From Candidatus Avimonas faecium (GTDB lineage: Bacteria; Bacillota; Clostridia; Oscillospirales; Acutalibacteraceae), in contig CAJFQI010000001.1 of NCBI GenBank assembly GCA_904419005.1, forward strand, positions 45,334 to 109,333: 64,000 nucleotides of DNA, written 5' to 3'. The notes below the pieces were generated by a model. That model saw nothing but the letters and a program-made list of their open reading frames with translations. It searched no databases and was not told the origin of the DNA. Made by a program: the position numbers and the translations under genes. This document shows positions 48,509 through 57,365 of the stretch, in pieces; within the stretch, counting starts at the first letter, position 1; every line of letters starts with the position of its first letter.

Positions 48509-49678
48509 TTAATAATACCGGATGCGGACAATCTTGCCCGCCGCCTTCAGGGTGTCGGCCAGCTCCTCAAGCAGCCGGATCTTGATGCTCAGGTCGACCG
48601 GCAGGTTGGGGTTCTGGTGGGCGGGGTTGATCGCCTTGCCGATGAACATATACAAATGGGTGCAGCGCTCAATCAGGATGCGGGCGATCATCGCCGCCCC
48701 GTTGTCCGCGTCAAGCGCCTTGATGTTTTCGGGGTCGGCAGGGTTTTCCAGAGAATTTTTGACCAGGACGTTGACCTGGCGGATGGTCAGCACCCCTTCG
48801 GTCACCAGGTCGATCCCCTGGATATGCGCGATGGGGGGCAGGTCGCTGTCGTAATTGAGGTCGGTGGTCACCTCCCGCCCGAGCACCCGGGCGACGAGGT
48901 TGGCGCTGCTCCCGCCGCAGACGATCTTGAGCCCCTCCGGCTCCATAAAGTCGGTGACCACCCGCTCGTCGTCCTGCTTGAAGCGGGGCGGGCCGGAGAA
49001 GAGGCTGACCACCTGCTGCGGGATCACCCGTATAGTCGCGACGGTGGTGTCGTCCCCCGGCTGGCGCATATACAGGTCCTCGCACGCGCCGATCAGGGCG
49101 GAGGTCATCCGGGCGCTGGTGGTATCGGGCTTCCAGTTTTCCTCCAGGAAATCCCGCACGCTCTCCCAGTTCCAGCCTAGGTTGAGCACCGCGCCGATGC
49201 CGGCGTACATCACCCCGTCGCTCATCAAGGCGAGGACATCCCCCACCTCAACGTCAAACGCGGCTTCCTTGATGGTTTTGCCGCCGACCTCCCGCTCGGT
49301 GTACTCAATCGGGTAGGCCACCCCCTCGTGCACATGGATGCAGCCGGGGCAGTCGAACTCGGTGAGGTAGGCCTTGCCGTCGGTGGTCAGCTTGAGGATG
49401 GCAAAGGTCGAGTAGGCGACGTGCCGCACCTTGCACACCGGCAGGGTGTGGATGATGGTGTCGACCGTGTCCTCCAGCGTCGCGCCGGAGCGCATCATAG
49501 TGGCGATGATCTTGGAGGTCAGGGTCGAAAGGATATTGGCCTTGACCCCGCTGCCCAGCCCGTCGGACAGGACGACGATCACCCCGTCCTCAACGTTGAC
49601 GACCTCCACCTTATCCCCGCAGAGCTCCTCGTTTTTCTTGTTCAGGCTTTTTGAGGTGACGTCGTAATACACGCTCAT
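48509..49678 (-). CDS. SpoIIE-type PP2C serine/threonine phosphatase
   Basis: 389 residues. The PP2C metal-binding pattern is present: VVLSDGLGSGVKANILSTL near residue 35, DVLALMSDGVMYAG near 150 and GDDTTVATIRV near 215. The last 150 residues form an extra domain (VCGGSSANLVARVLGREVTTD, LTIRQVNVLVKNSL). The start overlaps the stop of the upstream HydS-type gene as ATGA, so the two are translationally coupled. Gene pairs of this kind are seen with sensory hydrogenases in Ruminococcus and relatives, where the phosphatase is thought to pass on the redox or H2 signal. Cytoplasmic; no membrane segment. Confidence 0.92.
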   Translation of the reverse strand: MSVYYDVTSKSLNKKNEELCGDKVEVVNVEDGVIVVLSDGLGSGVKANILSTLTSKIIATMMRSGATLEDTVDTIIHTLPVCKVRHVAYSTFAILKLTTDGKAYLTEFDCPGCIHVHEGVAYPIEYTEREVGGKTIKEAAFDVEVGDVLALMSDGVMYAGIGAVLNLGWNWESVRDFLEENWKPDTTSARMTSALIGACEDLYMRQPGDDTTVATIRVIPQQVVSLFSGPPRFKQDDERVVTDFMEPEGLKIVCGGSSANLVARVLGREVTTDLNYDSDLPPIAHIQGIDLVTEGVLTIRQVNVLVKNSLENPADPENIKALDADNGAAMIARILIERCTHLYMFIGKAINPAHQNPNLPVDLSIKIRLLEELADTLKAAGKIVRIRYY

Positions 49679-51435
49679 GACGGATCCCCTTCGTTCAGCA
49701 TCTGCTTTTTGAGGTTGACCAGGGTCACCTTGGTTTCGGCGGTCGTTTCGCCCAGGAGGCTGGCGATCTCCTGCGCGACGGTCATCTGCTTATCAATGAC
49801 CTTCTGCGCCATTTCCGCCGCCTCGAGCCGGGCGTGCTGGGCCGCTGCCTTCTGCTTCTCCTCGTCGGTGATGTCCTTGAAAAAGCCGATGACGATGTCC
49901 TGCTCCGGGACGTACATCAGGGTTTCCTCGACCACCGTCTCCTTGGACTCGAAGTGGGTCTTTTTATTGACGATGTTGCGGTGGGTGTCGAGCACCTCCT
50001 GGAAATCCTCCGGGTCCAAATATTCAAACAGGTCGGCCTTAAGCGCCTCCTGGCGGGAAATGCCGAACTTTTTCTGCGCCATCTGGTTGAATTCCACGAT
50101 CCGCAGGTCGCGGTCGACCGCGATGATGTAGTTGGGGGTCACGCTCAGGGTGACGTTGCTCAGAGACTGGGAGAGGTCGATCATATACGGCAGGCACATA
50201 TACAGCTCCGCCTTGCCGCGGTAGACGGCGATGGCCTTGTCCCGGCAGGTGTTATACCCGCAGGAGCCGCAGTTGAGCTCCTTGTCCGGGGTGGGCTTGC
50301 CGATCTCGGTCAGGATCTTGCGGATGGTCCGCTCGTCCGGCATATCCTCCCGGCGGGCCTCCGGCGCAAAGGCGAGGGACAGGTCGGTATCGGTCCGCTT
50401 GATGATCTCAAACTGCTCGGCGGCGTATTCCTCGACCGACAGCCGGGCGCGGTAGGCCGCCCGCCGCGCCTCCGGGATCAGGGGGCCGCCCACACAGCCG
50501 CCCTCGCAGGAGTTAAGCTCCACAAACAGCCGGCCGCAGCCGCCCGCCTCCAGCTCGTCAAGGAAGGCCATCACGTTTTCCAGGCCGCAGACGCTCAGGA
50601 AGCGGTAGCCGTTGTAGGCGCTGCTGCCGAAGCCCTTGTGGGAATGGAGCTTCACGTCCCGCACGATCCCCTCCGGCACCGGGTAGATCCGGGAGAAGGG
50701 GGTGGGCAGGACGGGAGGACATTCCTCCCCGTCCGACGGGTCCTCCGGCGCCGGTAAGCCCGCAGGCTCCAGCCCCCGCTCGGCCAGCAGCTCGTCAAGC
50801 TGCCGGAAGGTGATGACCCCGTCCGCGGATTCCGGGTGGTCGTCAATCTCCTTGATCTTGGACAGGCAGGGGCCGATGAACACCACCCGGGTGCCCGCCC
50901 CGTCCCGCGCCTTGATCATCCGCCCGTGGGCCAGCACAGGGGACACCACCGGCGCCATATACGGAACCAGCGAAGGATAATACTTGGTAATCAGGCTGTT
51001 GACCGTGGGGCAGCAGGTGGTCAGGACGCAGTCCATGGTCCCCTCGTCAAGGATCCGCTTATATTCCGCCGTGACCTCGTTGGCCCCGACGGCGGTTTCC
51101 TCCACCGCGTCAAAGCCGAGCCGGCGGAGCGCCTGGCGCAGCTTGGCCGGGCTCTCCCCTTTGGCGGCGTCGCCGTACAGCCCCGCGTAGGAGGGCGCCA
51201 GGCTCGCCACCACCCGGACGGCCGGGTCGGCCAGCCAGTCGAGGATGCGGGTGATGTCGTTGACCACGGTCTTGGCCTTCTGCGGACATACGTTGACGCA
51301 GTGGCCGCAGAGGATGCACTGGTCGGCGATCACCTCGACCCGGTCGTTGATATAGCTGATCGATTTCACGTCGCAGTGCTTGAGACATTTGTAGCAGTTT
51401 TTGCAGTTGGCTTCCTTAACCTGTATATAGCCCAC
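49675..51435 (-). CDS. HydS-type putative sensory [FeFe] hydrogenase with PAS domain
   Basis: 586 residues. Order: two [4Fe-4S] motifs (CKNCYKCLKHC, CILCGHCVNVCP; residues 11-60); an H-cluster domain (TTCCPTVNSL, GPCLSKIKE, NSCEGGCVGG) with all expected cysteines; a further cluster motif CGSCGYNTCRDKA at about 390; and a PAS domain about 430-545 (NYIIAVDRDLRIVEFNQMAQ). The C-terminus is a coiled coil. Group C hydrogenases of this design (HydS in Ruminococcus albus, TM1420-like relatives) are considered H2 or redox sensors. The overlapping phosphatase gene supports signalling. I cannot tell whether it retains catalysis. Confidence 0.92.
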   Translation of the reverse strand: MGYIQVKEANCKNCYKCLKHCDVKSISYINDRVEVIADQCILCGHCVNVCPQKAKTVVNDITRILDWLADPAVRVVASLAPSYAGLYGDAAKGESPAKLRQALRRLGFDAVEETAVGANEVTAEYKRILDEGTMDCVLTTCCPTVNSLITKYYPSLVPYMAPVVSPVLAHGRMIKARDGAGTRVVFIGPCLSKIKEIDDHPESADGVITFRQLDELLAERGLEPAGLPAPEDPSDGEECPPVLPTPFSRIYPVPEGIVRDVKLHSHKGFGSSAYNGYRFLSVCGLENVMAFLDELEAGGCGRLFVELNSCEGGCVGGPLIPEARRAAYRARLSVEEYAAEQFEIIKRTDTDLSLAFAPEARREDMPDERTIRKILTEIGKPTPDKELNCGSCGYNTCRDKAIAVYRGKAELYMCLPYMIDLSQSLSNVTLSVTPNYIIAVDRDLRIVEFNQMAQKKFGISRQEALKADLFEYLDPEDFQEVLDTHRNIVNKKTHFESKETVVEETLMYVPEQDIVIGFFKDITDEEKQKAAAQHARLEAAEMAQKVIDKQMTVAQEIASLLGETTAETKVTLVNLKKQMLNEGDPS

Positions 51436-51464
51436 GCCGTCCGCCTCCTTTTCTCACGCCGCGG

Positions 51465-51704
51465 TCACGCTTTGGCGACGGTGGTTTTGAAAAATTCCTC
51501 CACGGTTTCGGGCCGGACGCTGTAGATCTCGTCCGCGTACTTGACGCAGACGCCCGCGTCCGCGCAGTGGCCCATGCAGAACGAGCCCTTGAGCTCGACG
51601 CTGTCGTTAAGATGGTATTCCTCAATCAGTTCCTTTAATCGCTTGATGACCTCCCGGGAATTTTGCAGATGGCAGGAGCTGCCGACACACACCAACAAAT
51701 CCAT
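51465..51704 (-). CDS. Thioredoxin-like [2Fe-2S] ferredoxin (NuoE-like)
   Basis: 79 residues from ATG 51704 (GGAAGG upstream); the open frame reaches further back but only through the promoter leader. Four cysteines match the family: CVGSSCH, then FCMGHC and GVCVKY. Such proteins pass electrons in hydrogenase and Hnd/Nuo-like complexes. It is the first gene of the operon, 29 bases before the HydS-type gene, and is the likely electron carrier or adaptor for the sensor. Confidence 0.88.
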   Translation of the reverse strand: MDLLVCVGSSCHLQNSREVIKRLKELIEEYHLNDSVELKGSFCMGHCADAGVCVKYADEIYSVRPETVEEFFKTTVAKA

Positions 51705-51872
51705 TGCTGAACACCTTCCATTCCTATAATGGCTGCGAATGCTTCCCAGGCCCTCCCGCTGCGGGCTAAAGCGGCCGCGGAAGCGCCGCCGTGCAGACAC
51801 TGGCCTCCGCCGGCGAGCGGGGCCTGTCCCGGCGTCCGCCCGCCGCTTGAGGGCGCGGCTACAGTCATAGTC

Positions 51873-51901
51873 AGTATACCGCTTCGTTATTTTTGTGTCA
51901 A
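51873..51901 (-). promoter_or_regulatory. Sigma-A promoter of the hydrogenase/sensor operon
   Basis: Minus strand TTGACA (51901-51896), 17-bp spacer, TATACT (51878-51873). The leader is about 160 bases to the start at 51704. This is a near-perfect promoter and the only one I see for the four-gene operon. Confidence 0.85.
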
Positions 51902-52275
51902 TGTATAATTCCTCCGGAATTTCCAATTCCCGCTTTGTTTGGCACTCTCCCGGGCCCGCTTTGCCCTTCTGCCGCCCTCCCGTTCCCCTTTACGCCTCTT
52001 TCTCCGCCGCCATCCTCCGTCTCCTGCCGTCCCTTTCCTGCCTCCCGCTCCACCCCTTCTGCCGGCGTCTGGACTATATAATAAGGAGATTAAGCGATCC
52101 TTAAGGTTTCGTTTGCCCCGTTTTCAACATCCTGTGGTAGGATATCCTTCAGAAAGCAGGCAAAAGCCGGGAATTGCCGGTGCAATCCCGCGCAAAATAT
52201 GCTATGCTGGAGACAACGCCGATCGGGCGCGCCCCGCTCCGTCGGGGACAGCCTTGCAAGAAAGGGAGAAACGCC
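51902..52275 (+). promoter_or_regulatory. Upstream region of the two-component genes, with polypyrimidine tract
   Basis: From about 51955 to 52065 the plus strand is almost entirely C and T. A TATAAT occurs at 52076 without a good -35. Downstream there is a small dyad, TTAAG-5-CTTAA (52090-52104), and a candidate promoter TTGCCG-18-TATGCT (52174-52203) 70 bases before the response-regulator start. The dyad is a possible site for the response regulator. No gene is supported. Confidence 0.4.
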
Positions 52276-52989
52276 ATGGCACAGACCATCCTGGTATGCG
52301 ACGACGACAAGGAGATCGCCGCCGCCATTGATATCTACCTGACCGCGGAGGGCTACCGCGTCATCCAGGCCTACGACGGCTTCCAGGCGCTGGACGCCAT
52401 CCAGAAAAACGAGGACATCCAGCTCATCCTGATGGACATCATGATGCCCCGGCTGGACGGGGTGCGCGCCACGATGAAGATCCGGGAGACGCGCAACATC
52501 CCGATCATCATGCTTTCCGCCAAAAGCGAGGACAACGACAAGATCCTGGGGCTGAACATCGGGGCGGACGATTACATCACCAAGCCCTTCAACCCGATGG
52601 AGCTGATCGCCCGGGTGCGCTCCCAGCTCCGCCGGTACACCAGCTTCGGCGGTACGCCGGAGGCGGAGGCCGCCAAGAACCCGGCGGTCATGGTCAACGG
52701 CGGGCTGGAGCTGGACGACGGCGCCAAGCGGGTGACGGTCGACGGGCAGGAGGTTTCCCTCACCCCGGTCGAATACAAAATCGTCAAATTCTTTATGGAA
52801 AACCGGGGGCTGGTGTTTTCCAGCGCCCAGATTTACGAAAGCGTGTGGAACGAGCCCTCCTACGGGGCGGACAACATCGTCGCCGTCCACATCCGCCACA
52901 TCCGGGAAAAGATTGAGATCAACCCCAAGGAGCCCCGGTACATCAAGGTGATCTGGGGGCACGGGTACAAGATGGAGAAGCTGGGGTGA
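52276..52989 (+). CDS. OmpR/PhoB-family response regulator
   Basis: 237 residues from ATG 52276 (AAAGGGAGA upstream). The receiver has the acidic pocket CDDDKE, the phosphorylated Asp54 in ILMDIMMPRLDG, the switch Ser in IIMLSAKSED and the Lys in DDYITKPFNP. The C-terminal winged helix ends with VHIRHIREKIEINPKEP and VIWGHGYKME. It resembles the VanR-like group of Firmicutes. It precedes its histidine kinase by 40 bases. Targets are not evident; the small dyad upstream could be its own site. Confidence 0.95.
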   Translation: MAQTILVCDDDKEIAAAIDIYLTAEGYRVIQAYDGFQALDAIQKNEDIQLILMDIMMPRLDGVRATMKIRETRNIPIIMLSAKSEDNDKILGLNIGADDYITKPFNPMELIARVRSQLRRYTSFGGTPEAEAAKNPAVMVNGGLELDDGAKRVTVDGQEVSLTPVEYKIVKFFMENRGLVFSSAQIYESVWNEPSYGADNIVAVHIRHIREKIEINPKEPRYIKVIWGHGYKMEKLG

Positions 52990-53029
52990 ACGCCATGAAT
53001 CCGCACCGCTGCGCAAAGGGGGAGTCCGC

Positions 53030-55075
53030 ATGAGCCTGAAAAACAACCTGTTTGCCAAAGTGTTCGCCTTCGGGCTGTTCATCCTTTTCGCCGTCGGCGG
53101 GGTGCTGACCTGTACGCTGGCCTGGTACCTCTATGTCGAGCGGGAGGCCTATGCCGAGCAGTACACCGACACCGCCCCGTACTACCAAAGCATTTACAGC
53201 GACGTGGCGCAGATCCAAGCGTACGGCCGCCTGCTTGCCAAGGCCGGGGCGGGGACGCTGACCTCCGAAGAGGAGGGGCAGGCGGAATACCTGCACAGCT
53301 ACCTCTTCCCCCCTGCCGGCTCCAACATCGCCTGGGCGCTGGTCGATACCGAGGGCAACGCCCTGCTGACCAACACCTCCGGCAGCGACCCGGTGGCCGC
53401 GGTCAAGGAGCAGACCGGCAGCGATTTTGAGCAGATCCAGGCGGATACCCACTACGTCCTGATCGGGATGAAAACCAGCCTCACGGTCAACGACCGGTAC
53501 AGCGAGGGGGCCGCCGCGTTTGCAGAGGCCCGGAAATGGGGGCGGCTGGTCCTGTTCGGCGCGGGCTCCTGCATCCTGCTGTCGGTCGCGCTTTTCGCCT
53601 TCCTGGTTGCCGCGGCCGGCCACCGGAGGGATCAGGAGGGGATCGTCCTCAACCCGTTTGACCGGATCTGGACGGAAGCCGTCCTGCTGGGCATCGTGCT
53701 GCTCGTCGCCGGGGGGTTCAGCACACTCGGCGGCCACCTGTATACCTATGAAATCGCGCTGATCGCCCTGCTCTGCCTGGTAGGCGCGCTGATCCTCTTT
53801 TTCTCCCTGGTCCGCCGGGCCAAGGCGCGGATGCTGTTCAAGACCTCGCTCCTCTGCCTGCTGGTCCGCCTGTTCCGGGTGATCTTCCGGCATCTGAAGC
53901 TCACGGCCCGCATCCTGGGCTTCCTGATCGCCTATGCGCTGCTGCAGTTCCTGCTGATCCTTGGGATGACGGCGGGCAACCCCGTTGCTGTGTTTTTCTT
54001 CATCACGACAAACGTCGCGCTGTTTATCCTGGTTTGCCTGGGCTTCATCCAGTATCACCAGGTCTGCCGGGCGACCGAGCGCATGGCGGCCGGCGAGCTG
54101 GGGAACCTGATTGACGAAAACACGGTGCCCTTCTTCCACCAAATCGCCCACAACCTCAACAGCACCGGCCAGGCCATGACCCTGGCGGTGGAAAAGGCCA
54201 CCCAGAGCGAGCGGATGAAAACCGAGCTGATTACCAACGTCTCCCACGATATCAAAACGCCGCTGACGTCAATCATCAGCTATGTGGGGCTGCTTCACAC
54301 CACCGATATCAAGGATCCCAAGGCGCTCGAGTACATCGACATCCTTGACCGCAAATCCCGTCGCCTGGGGCAGCTGATGGCCGACCTGGTCGATGCATCC
54401 AAGGTCACGAGCGGCAACATCGCGGTCAATATGGAGGTCATCAACCTCGGCGAGCTGGTCAAGCAGGCCGGCGGGGAATTCGAATCCCGGCTGGAGGAAC
54501 GCGGGATCCAGCTGGTCAGCACCCTGCCGGACGCGCCGGTCTTCGTCTATGCGGACGGGCGGCATATGTGGCGGGTGCTCGACAACCTATTCAGCAATAC
54601 GGCGAAATACGCGCTGGACGGCACGCGGGTCTACGTTGACCTGACCGTAATCGGCCGAGATGTGCTCCTCTCGGTCAAAAACATCTCCCGCGACGCGCTC
54701 AACATCCCGTCGGAGGAGCTGATGGAGCGCTTTGTGCGGGGGGACGCCTCCCGCAACACCGAGGGCAGCGGCCTGGGGCTTTCGATCGCCCGCAGCCTGA
54801 TGGAGCTGCAGCACGGGACGATGAACATCCTGATTGACGGCGACCTGTTCAAGGTGGTGCTCGGGCTGCGGCTGGTTGACCCGCCCGCGCCGCCCGTACC
54901 GCCCGAAGGGGCGCCGGACGTCTCCGGCCAGGAGCCATCCCCCGGCACGGCGGAGGGGGACGGACCGGCAGGCGGGCCGGTAAGCGGACCCGCCGGCGAG
55001 CCGGAGCCATCCAAGCCCGCCCCCCAAAACGGCGGCCCGCTCCGCCGCAGGCTGCGGAAAAAGCCGCGCTCCTAG
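53030..55075 (+). CDS. Sensor histidine kinase with multi-helix membrane domain
   Basis: 681 residues. One helix near residues 9-35, an extracytoplasmic stretch to about 180, then about five more helices (LVLFGAGSCILLSVALFAF; AVLLGIVLLVAGGFSTLGG; IALIALLCLVGALILFFSL; two around 300-345). The kinase core follows: H-box NVSHDIKTPLTSIISYV (His about 407), N-box LDNLFSNTAKYAL and G-box EGSGLGLSIARSL. The last 55 residues are a Pro/Gly/Ala-rich, probably disordered tail ending in a basic patch. It pairs with the response regulator directly upstream. Signal unknown. Confidence 0.94.
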   Translation: MSLKNNLFAKVFAFGLFILFAVGGVLTCTLAWYLYVEREAYAEQYTDTAPYYQSIYSDVAQIQAYGRLLAKAGAGTLTSEEEGQAEYLHSYLFPPAGSNIAWALVDTEGNALLTNTSGSDPVAAVKEQTGSDFEQIQADTHYVLIGMKTSLTVNDRYSEGAAAFAEARKWGRLVLFGAGSCILLSVALFAFLVAAAGHRRDQEGIVLNPFDRIWTEAVLLGIVLLVAGGFSTLGGHLYTYEIALIALLCLVGALILFFSLVRRAKARMLFKTSLLCLLVRLFRVIFRHLKLTARILGFLIAYALLQFLLILGMTAGNPVAVFFFITTNVALFILVCLGFIQYHQVCRATERMAAGELGNLIDENTVPFFHQIAHNLNSTGQAMTLAVEKATQSERMKTELITNVSHDIKTPLTSIISYVGLLHTTDIKDPKALEYIDILDRKSRRLGQLMADLVDASKVTSGNIAVNMEVINLGELVKQAGGEFESRLEERGIQLVSTLPDAPVFVYADGRHMWRVLDNLFSNTAKYALDGTRVYVDLTVIGRDVLLSVKNISRDALNIPSEELMERFVRGDASRNTEGSGLGLSIARSLMELQHGTMNILIDGDLFKVVLGLRLVDPPAPPVPPEGAPDVSGQEPSPGTAEGDGPAGGPVSGPAGEPEPSKPAPQNGGPLRRRLRKKPRS

Positions 55076-55124
55076 CGGAGGGCGCTCCTGCGGAGGGCAA
55101 GACGCGCCTTGACGTGTGCGGTAT

Positions 55125-55171
55125 GCCCGCCCGGCACGCGGGCCGGGCGGGCTGGGGCTGGTTGGCTTTTT
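55125..55171 (+). terminator. Terminator after the histidine kinase gene
   Basis: GCCCGCCCGG (55125-55134) pairs with CCGGGCGGGC (55143-55152); a run of five T lies at about 55167. The distance between stem and T-run is longer than ideal. Confidence 0.55.
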
Positions 55172-55226
55172 CGCCCTTGCCGGCCCGCGGGGGATTACGC
55201 CATGCGGCCGTGTGTGCCGCCTGCTA

Positions 55227-55697
55227 CTAGGCGTGGGCCTTGCAGGTGAGCTCCTCCGCACGCAGGCGCAGCACCGTTACGGAGCCGAGCGCCGCTTCCT
55301 CCCAGTGCCAGCCGGTCCGGCCGGTATACTGCCGCAGGATGCATTCGAGCGCCTCCCGCTTCTCCCGCTCATCCGTCACAAAAGCGACGGTGCCGACGCC
55401 GATCACGCTCTGGTAGCCGAAGGAATACCGGCAGGCGGTCGCCCCCTCCTTCAGCTGATGGCGGGTGTCCAGTTCAAACCCGACGCGGGGCTGGCGGCGC
55501 AGCAGCTCGAGCTTGCGCCCCTCTTTGGCGCAGTGGAAGTAAAAGGTCGGCACGCCGCCCTCCCGCCGGTAACCGAAATTCAGCGGGACGACATAGGGCG
55601 CCCCCTCCGCCGCAATACCCAGGCGGCAGCAGTCGCATCCCTCAAGGATCTGGTCAATGGCATCGGGGTTGGTGATCTCCCGGTCCTTTCGCCGCAT
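55227..55697 (-). CDS. Pyridoxamine 5'-phosphate oxidase-family flavoprotein (NimA-like)
   Basis: 156 residues from ATG 55697 (AAAGGGGAACG upstream). Split-barrel features: CDCCRLGIAAEGAPYVVPLN, FGYRREGGVPTFYFHCAKEG and GFELDTRHQL; then YQSVIGVGTVAFVTDEREK and a C-terminal VTVLRLRAEELTCK. This family binds FMN and includes nitroimidazole reductases (Nim) and general flavin reductases; the real substrate is not shown. It is transcribed alone and is convergent with the kinase gene. Confidence 0.9.
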   Translation of the reverse strand: MRRKDREITNPDAIDQILEGCDCCRLGIAAEGAPYVVPLNFGYRREGGVPTFYFHCAKEGRKLELLRRQPRVGFELDTRHQLKEGATACRYSFGYQSVIGVGTVAFVTDEREKREALECILRQYTGRTGWHWEEAALGSVTVLRLRAEELTCKAHA

Positions 55698-56028
55698 ATT
55701 TCGTTCCCCTTTCCTTTTCTCAATTTCCCGCCCTTTTCCGCCTCCTGCCGTCCTCTGGAGAAGGCCGAAAGCAGCAGGAGGATGGCCGCCTCTGTGCCCC
55801 TGGGAAAGCAAGCCAACGGCGGAACCGGGCTCCCGGTTCCCGCCGCCGGCGTCCTTCCCCCTCCTTGGCGAGGGGCGCCGCCGGGCAGCGGCGGGATAAC
55901 CACGGATCGCCCGAAAAAAGCCCGCGGCAAAGCCGGGGCCTGAACAGGAGGCAGCTTTCCCCCGCGGCGGCAAACGATTTCCCTGATAGGCCGGAGGGCC
56001 GGCAGAATGGCCGGCCCTCCGGTGCTTT
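55698..56028. other. Gap between the PNPOx gene and the transglutaminase gene
   Basis: About 330 bases without a supported gene. It contains a bulged hairpin around GGCGGAACCGGG / CCCGGTTCCCGCC (about 55816-55844), and at 55991-56022 a 13-bp perfect stem, CCGGAGGGCCGGC with its complement. The latter stands 7 bases after the transglutaminase stop and is followed on the plus strand by TGCTTTTT, so it looks like a bidirectional terminator. No promoter for the PNPOx gene was recognised. Confidence 0.55.
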
Positions 56029-57258
56029 TTATTGATAAATCGCAATAGTGCCGTACGATTCGTTGATCCAGTAATCCTTGTAATCCCACATCGACAGGCC
56101 GGTGCCCGCGAGCTGCTCGTTGACCTTCTGGGTGAGCAGGTCATGGTTGTTGACAAACAGCCGGGCGCTGGCAAAGGTCGAAAAGGAAAAGCGCAGGTCG
56201 ATCGCCGTGCTCCCCTTTTCAATCTCCCGGGCGATTACCGCGGCGATCTCGTCCCGACGGGCGGTATCCAAATCCAGCCCCAGACGGACGTAGTAATTCG
56301 CATCCACCGCCGTGCAGGTGTCCACCCCGAGATTGCCGGCGTCAATGGTGTGGGTCCGCAGGATCTCCTCCGTCGTGAGGTTGAAATAGGCGTGGCTGAG
56401 ACGGTCGCCGCTGTCCCCCCAGGTGGGGTCAAGATGGTAGTTTTTCCCCTCAACCGTCACCAGGTTCCACATATGGGAGACCTGCTCCTCGTCGGTCCCG
56501 GACACCAGGGTGCATTCCATCCCGGCGCGGTGCAGGAGGAGCTGCATGGCGCGGGCATATCCCTCGCAGACGGCCCGCCCCTCAACCAGCGCGCCATAGG
56601 CGGTAAAGGCGGCAGGGTACGACGACGCCGGGTCGGCCTCCCCGGCCGCGCGGGTCTCATAGGTGCAGCGATCCGCCAGCCGGTCGTACAGGAGCAGCTC
56701 CGTCTGGAACTCCTGCTGCGGATCGCCCGCCGGGACGCCATCCATCAGGGAGGCGACGGCCTCCTCCAGCTGGACGGCGGCCTGGCTCCGTTCCTGCGCG
56801 TCCATGGTGAACACCAGGCAGAACACGTCGTAATAATCCATCCCGCCCATACGGTAGCCCTCGTAGCTGTAGGTGTTGCCGATATAGAAAAACTGGGGGT
56901 TGTCCCCGGTAACAGCGGTATAGAGCTGCTCCGCCTCCTCCCGGGTGTGGAGGGGTTCGGACAGCTCCACCCGCAGCCCCAGGTATTCCTGGGACGTCCC
57001 CTGCGCGCTGTCTGAGATCGTCACCTGCTCGTCCGTGCCGAAGCGGTCCCGCAGCGCGGCGTACACCTCCGCATAACCGGTTTGGAGGCGAGCGTCCAGC
57101 CGCTGGTAATTCCAGCCGCCGCTGTATTCCGACGCATACCGCGCCGGATCCTCCGCCGGGGCGCCCGTGGAGGACTCCTCCAGCCCGGGGAAGAAGAGGG
57201 AACAGCCGGAAAGCAGCAGGCAGCAGGCCGCCAAGAGCGCGGCCAATAACTTTTTCAA
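56029..57258 (-). CDS. Lipoprotein with transglutaminase-like (papain-fold) domain
   Basis: 409 residues, start codon TTG at 57258 with GGAGGAG eight bases before. A lipoprotein signal ends LLLSGC (Cys 19). After an N-terminal region with YYDVFCLVFTM, the transglutaminase core has the Cys in GRAVCEGYARAMQLLL (about 232), the His in VSHMWNLV and the Asp in YHLDPTWGD, so the Cys-His-Asp triad is complete. Bacterial members are often proteases or amide-cleaving enzymes rather than cross-linkers. It lies on the outer face of the membrane. The gene follows the LCP-like gene on the opposite side of a 107-base gap, which suggests a cell-envelope function. Confidence 0.9.
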   Translation of the reverse strand: MKKLLAALLAACCLLLSGCSLFFPGLEESSTGAPAEDPARYASEYSGGWNYQRLDARLQTGYAEVYAALRDRFGTDEQVTISDSAQGTSQEYLGLRVELSEPLHTREEAEQLYTAVTGDNPQFFYIGNTYSYEGYRMGGMDYYDVFCLVFTMDAQERSQAAVQLEEAVASLMDGVPAGDPQQEFQTELLLYDRLADRCTYETRAAGEADPASSYPAAFTAYGALVEGRAVCEGYARAMQLLLHRAGMECTLVSGTDEEQVSHMWNLVTVEGKNYHLDPTWGDSGDRLSHAYFNLTTEEILRTHTIDAGNLGVDTCTAVDANYYVRLGLDLDTARRDEIAAVIAREIEKGSTAIDLRFSFSTFASARLFVNNHDLLTQKVNEQLAGTGLSMWDYKDYWINESYGTIAIYQ

Positions 57259-57365
57259 CAGCGGTTCTCCTCCCCGGGCGCTATCCAGCGGCGTCCTTTT
57301 GACTCGTTATGGTGTTTCTTTTAATTTAAGGAATATAAAGCAAGGCGGCTTGACGCCGTTCCGCA

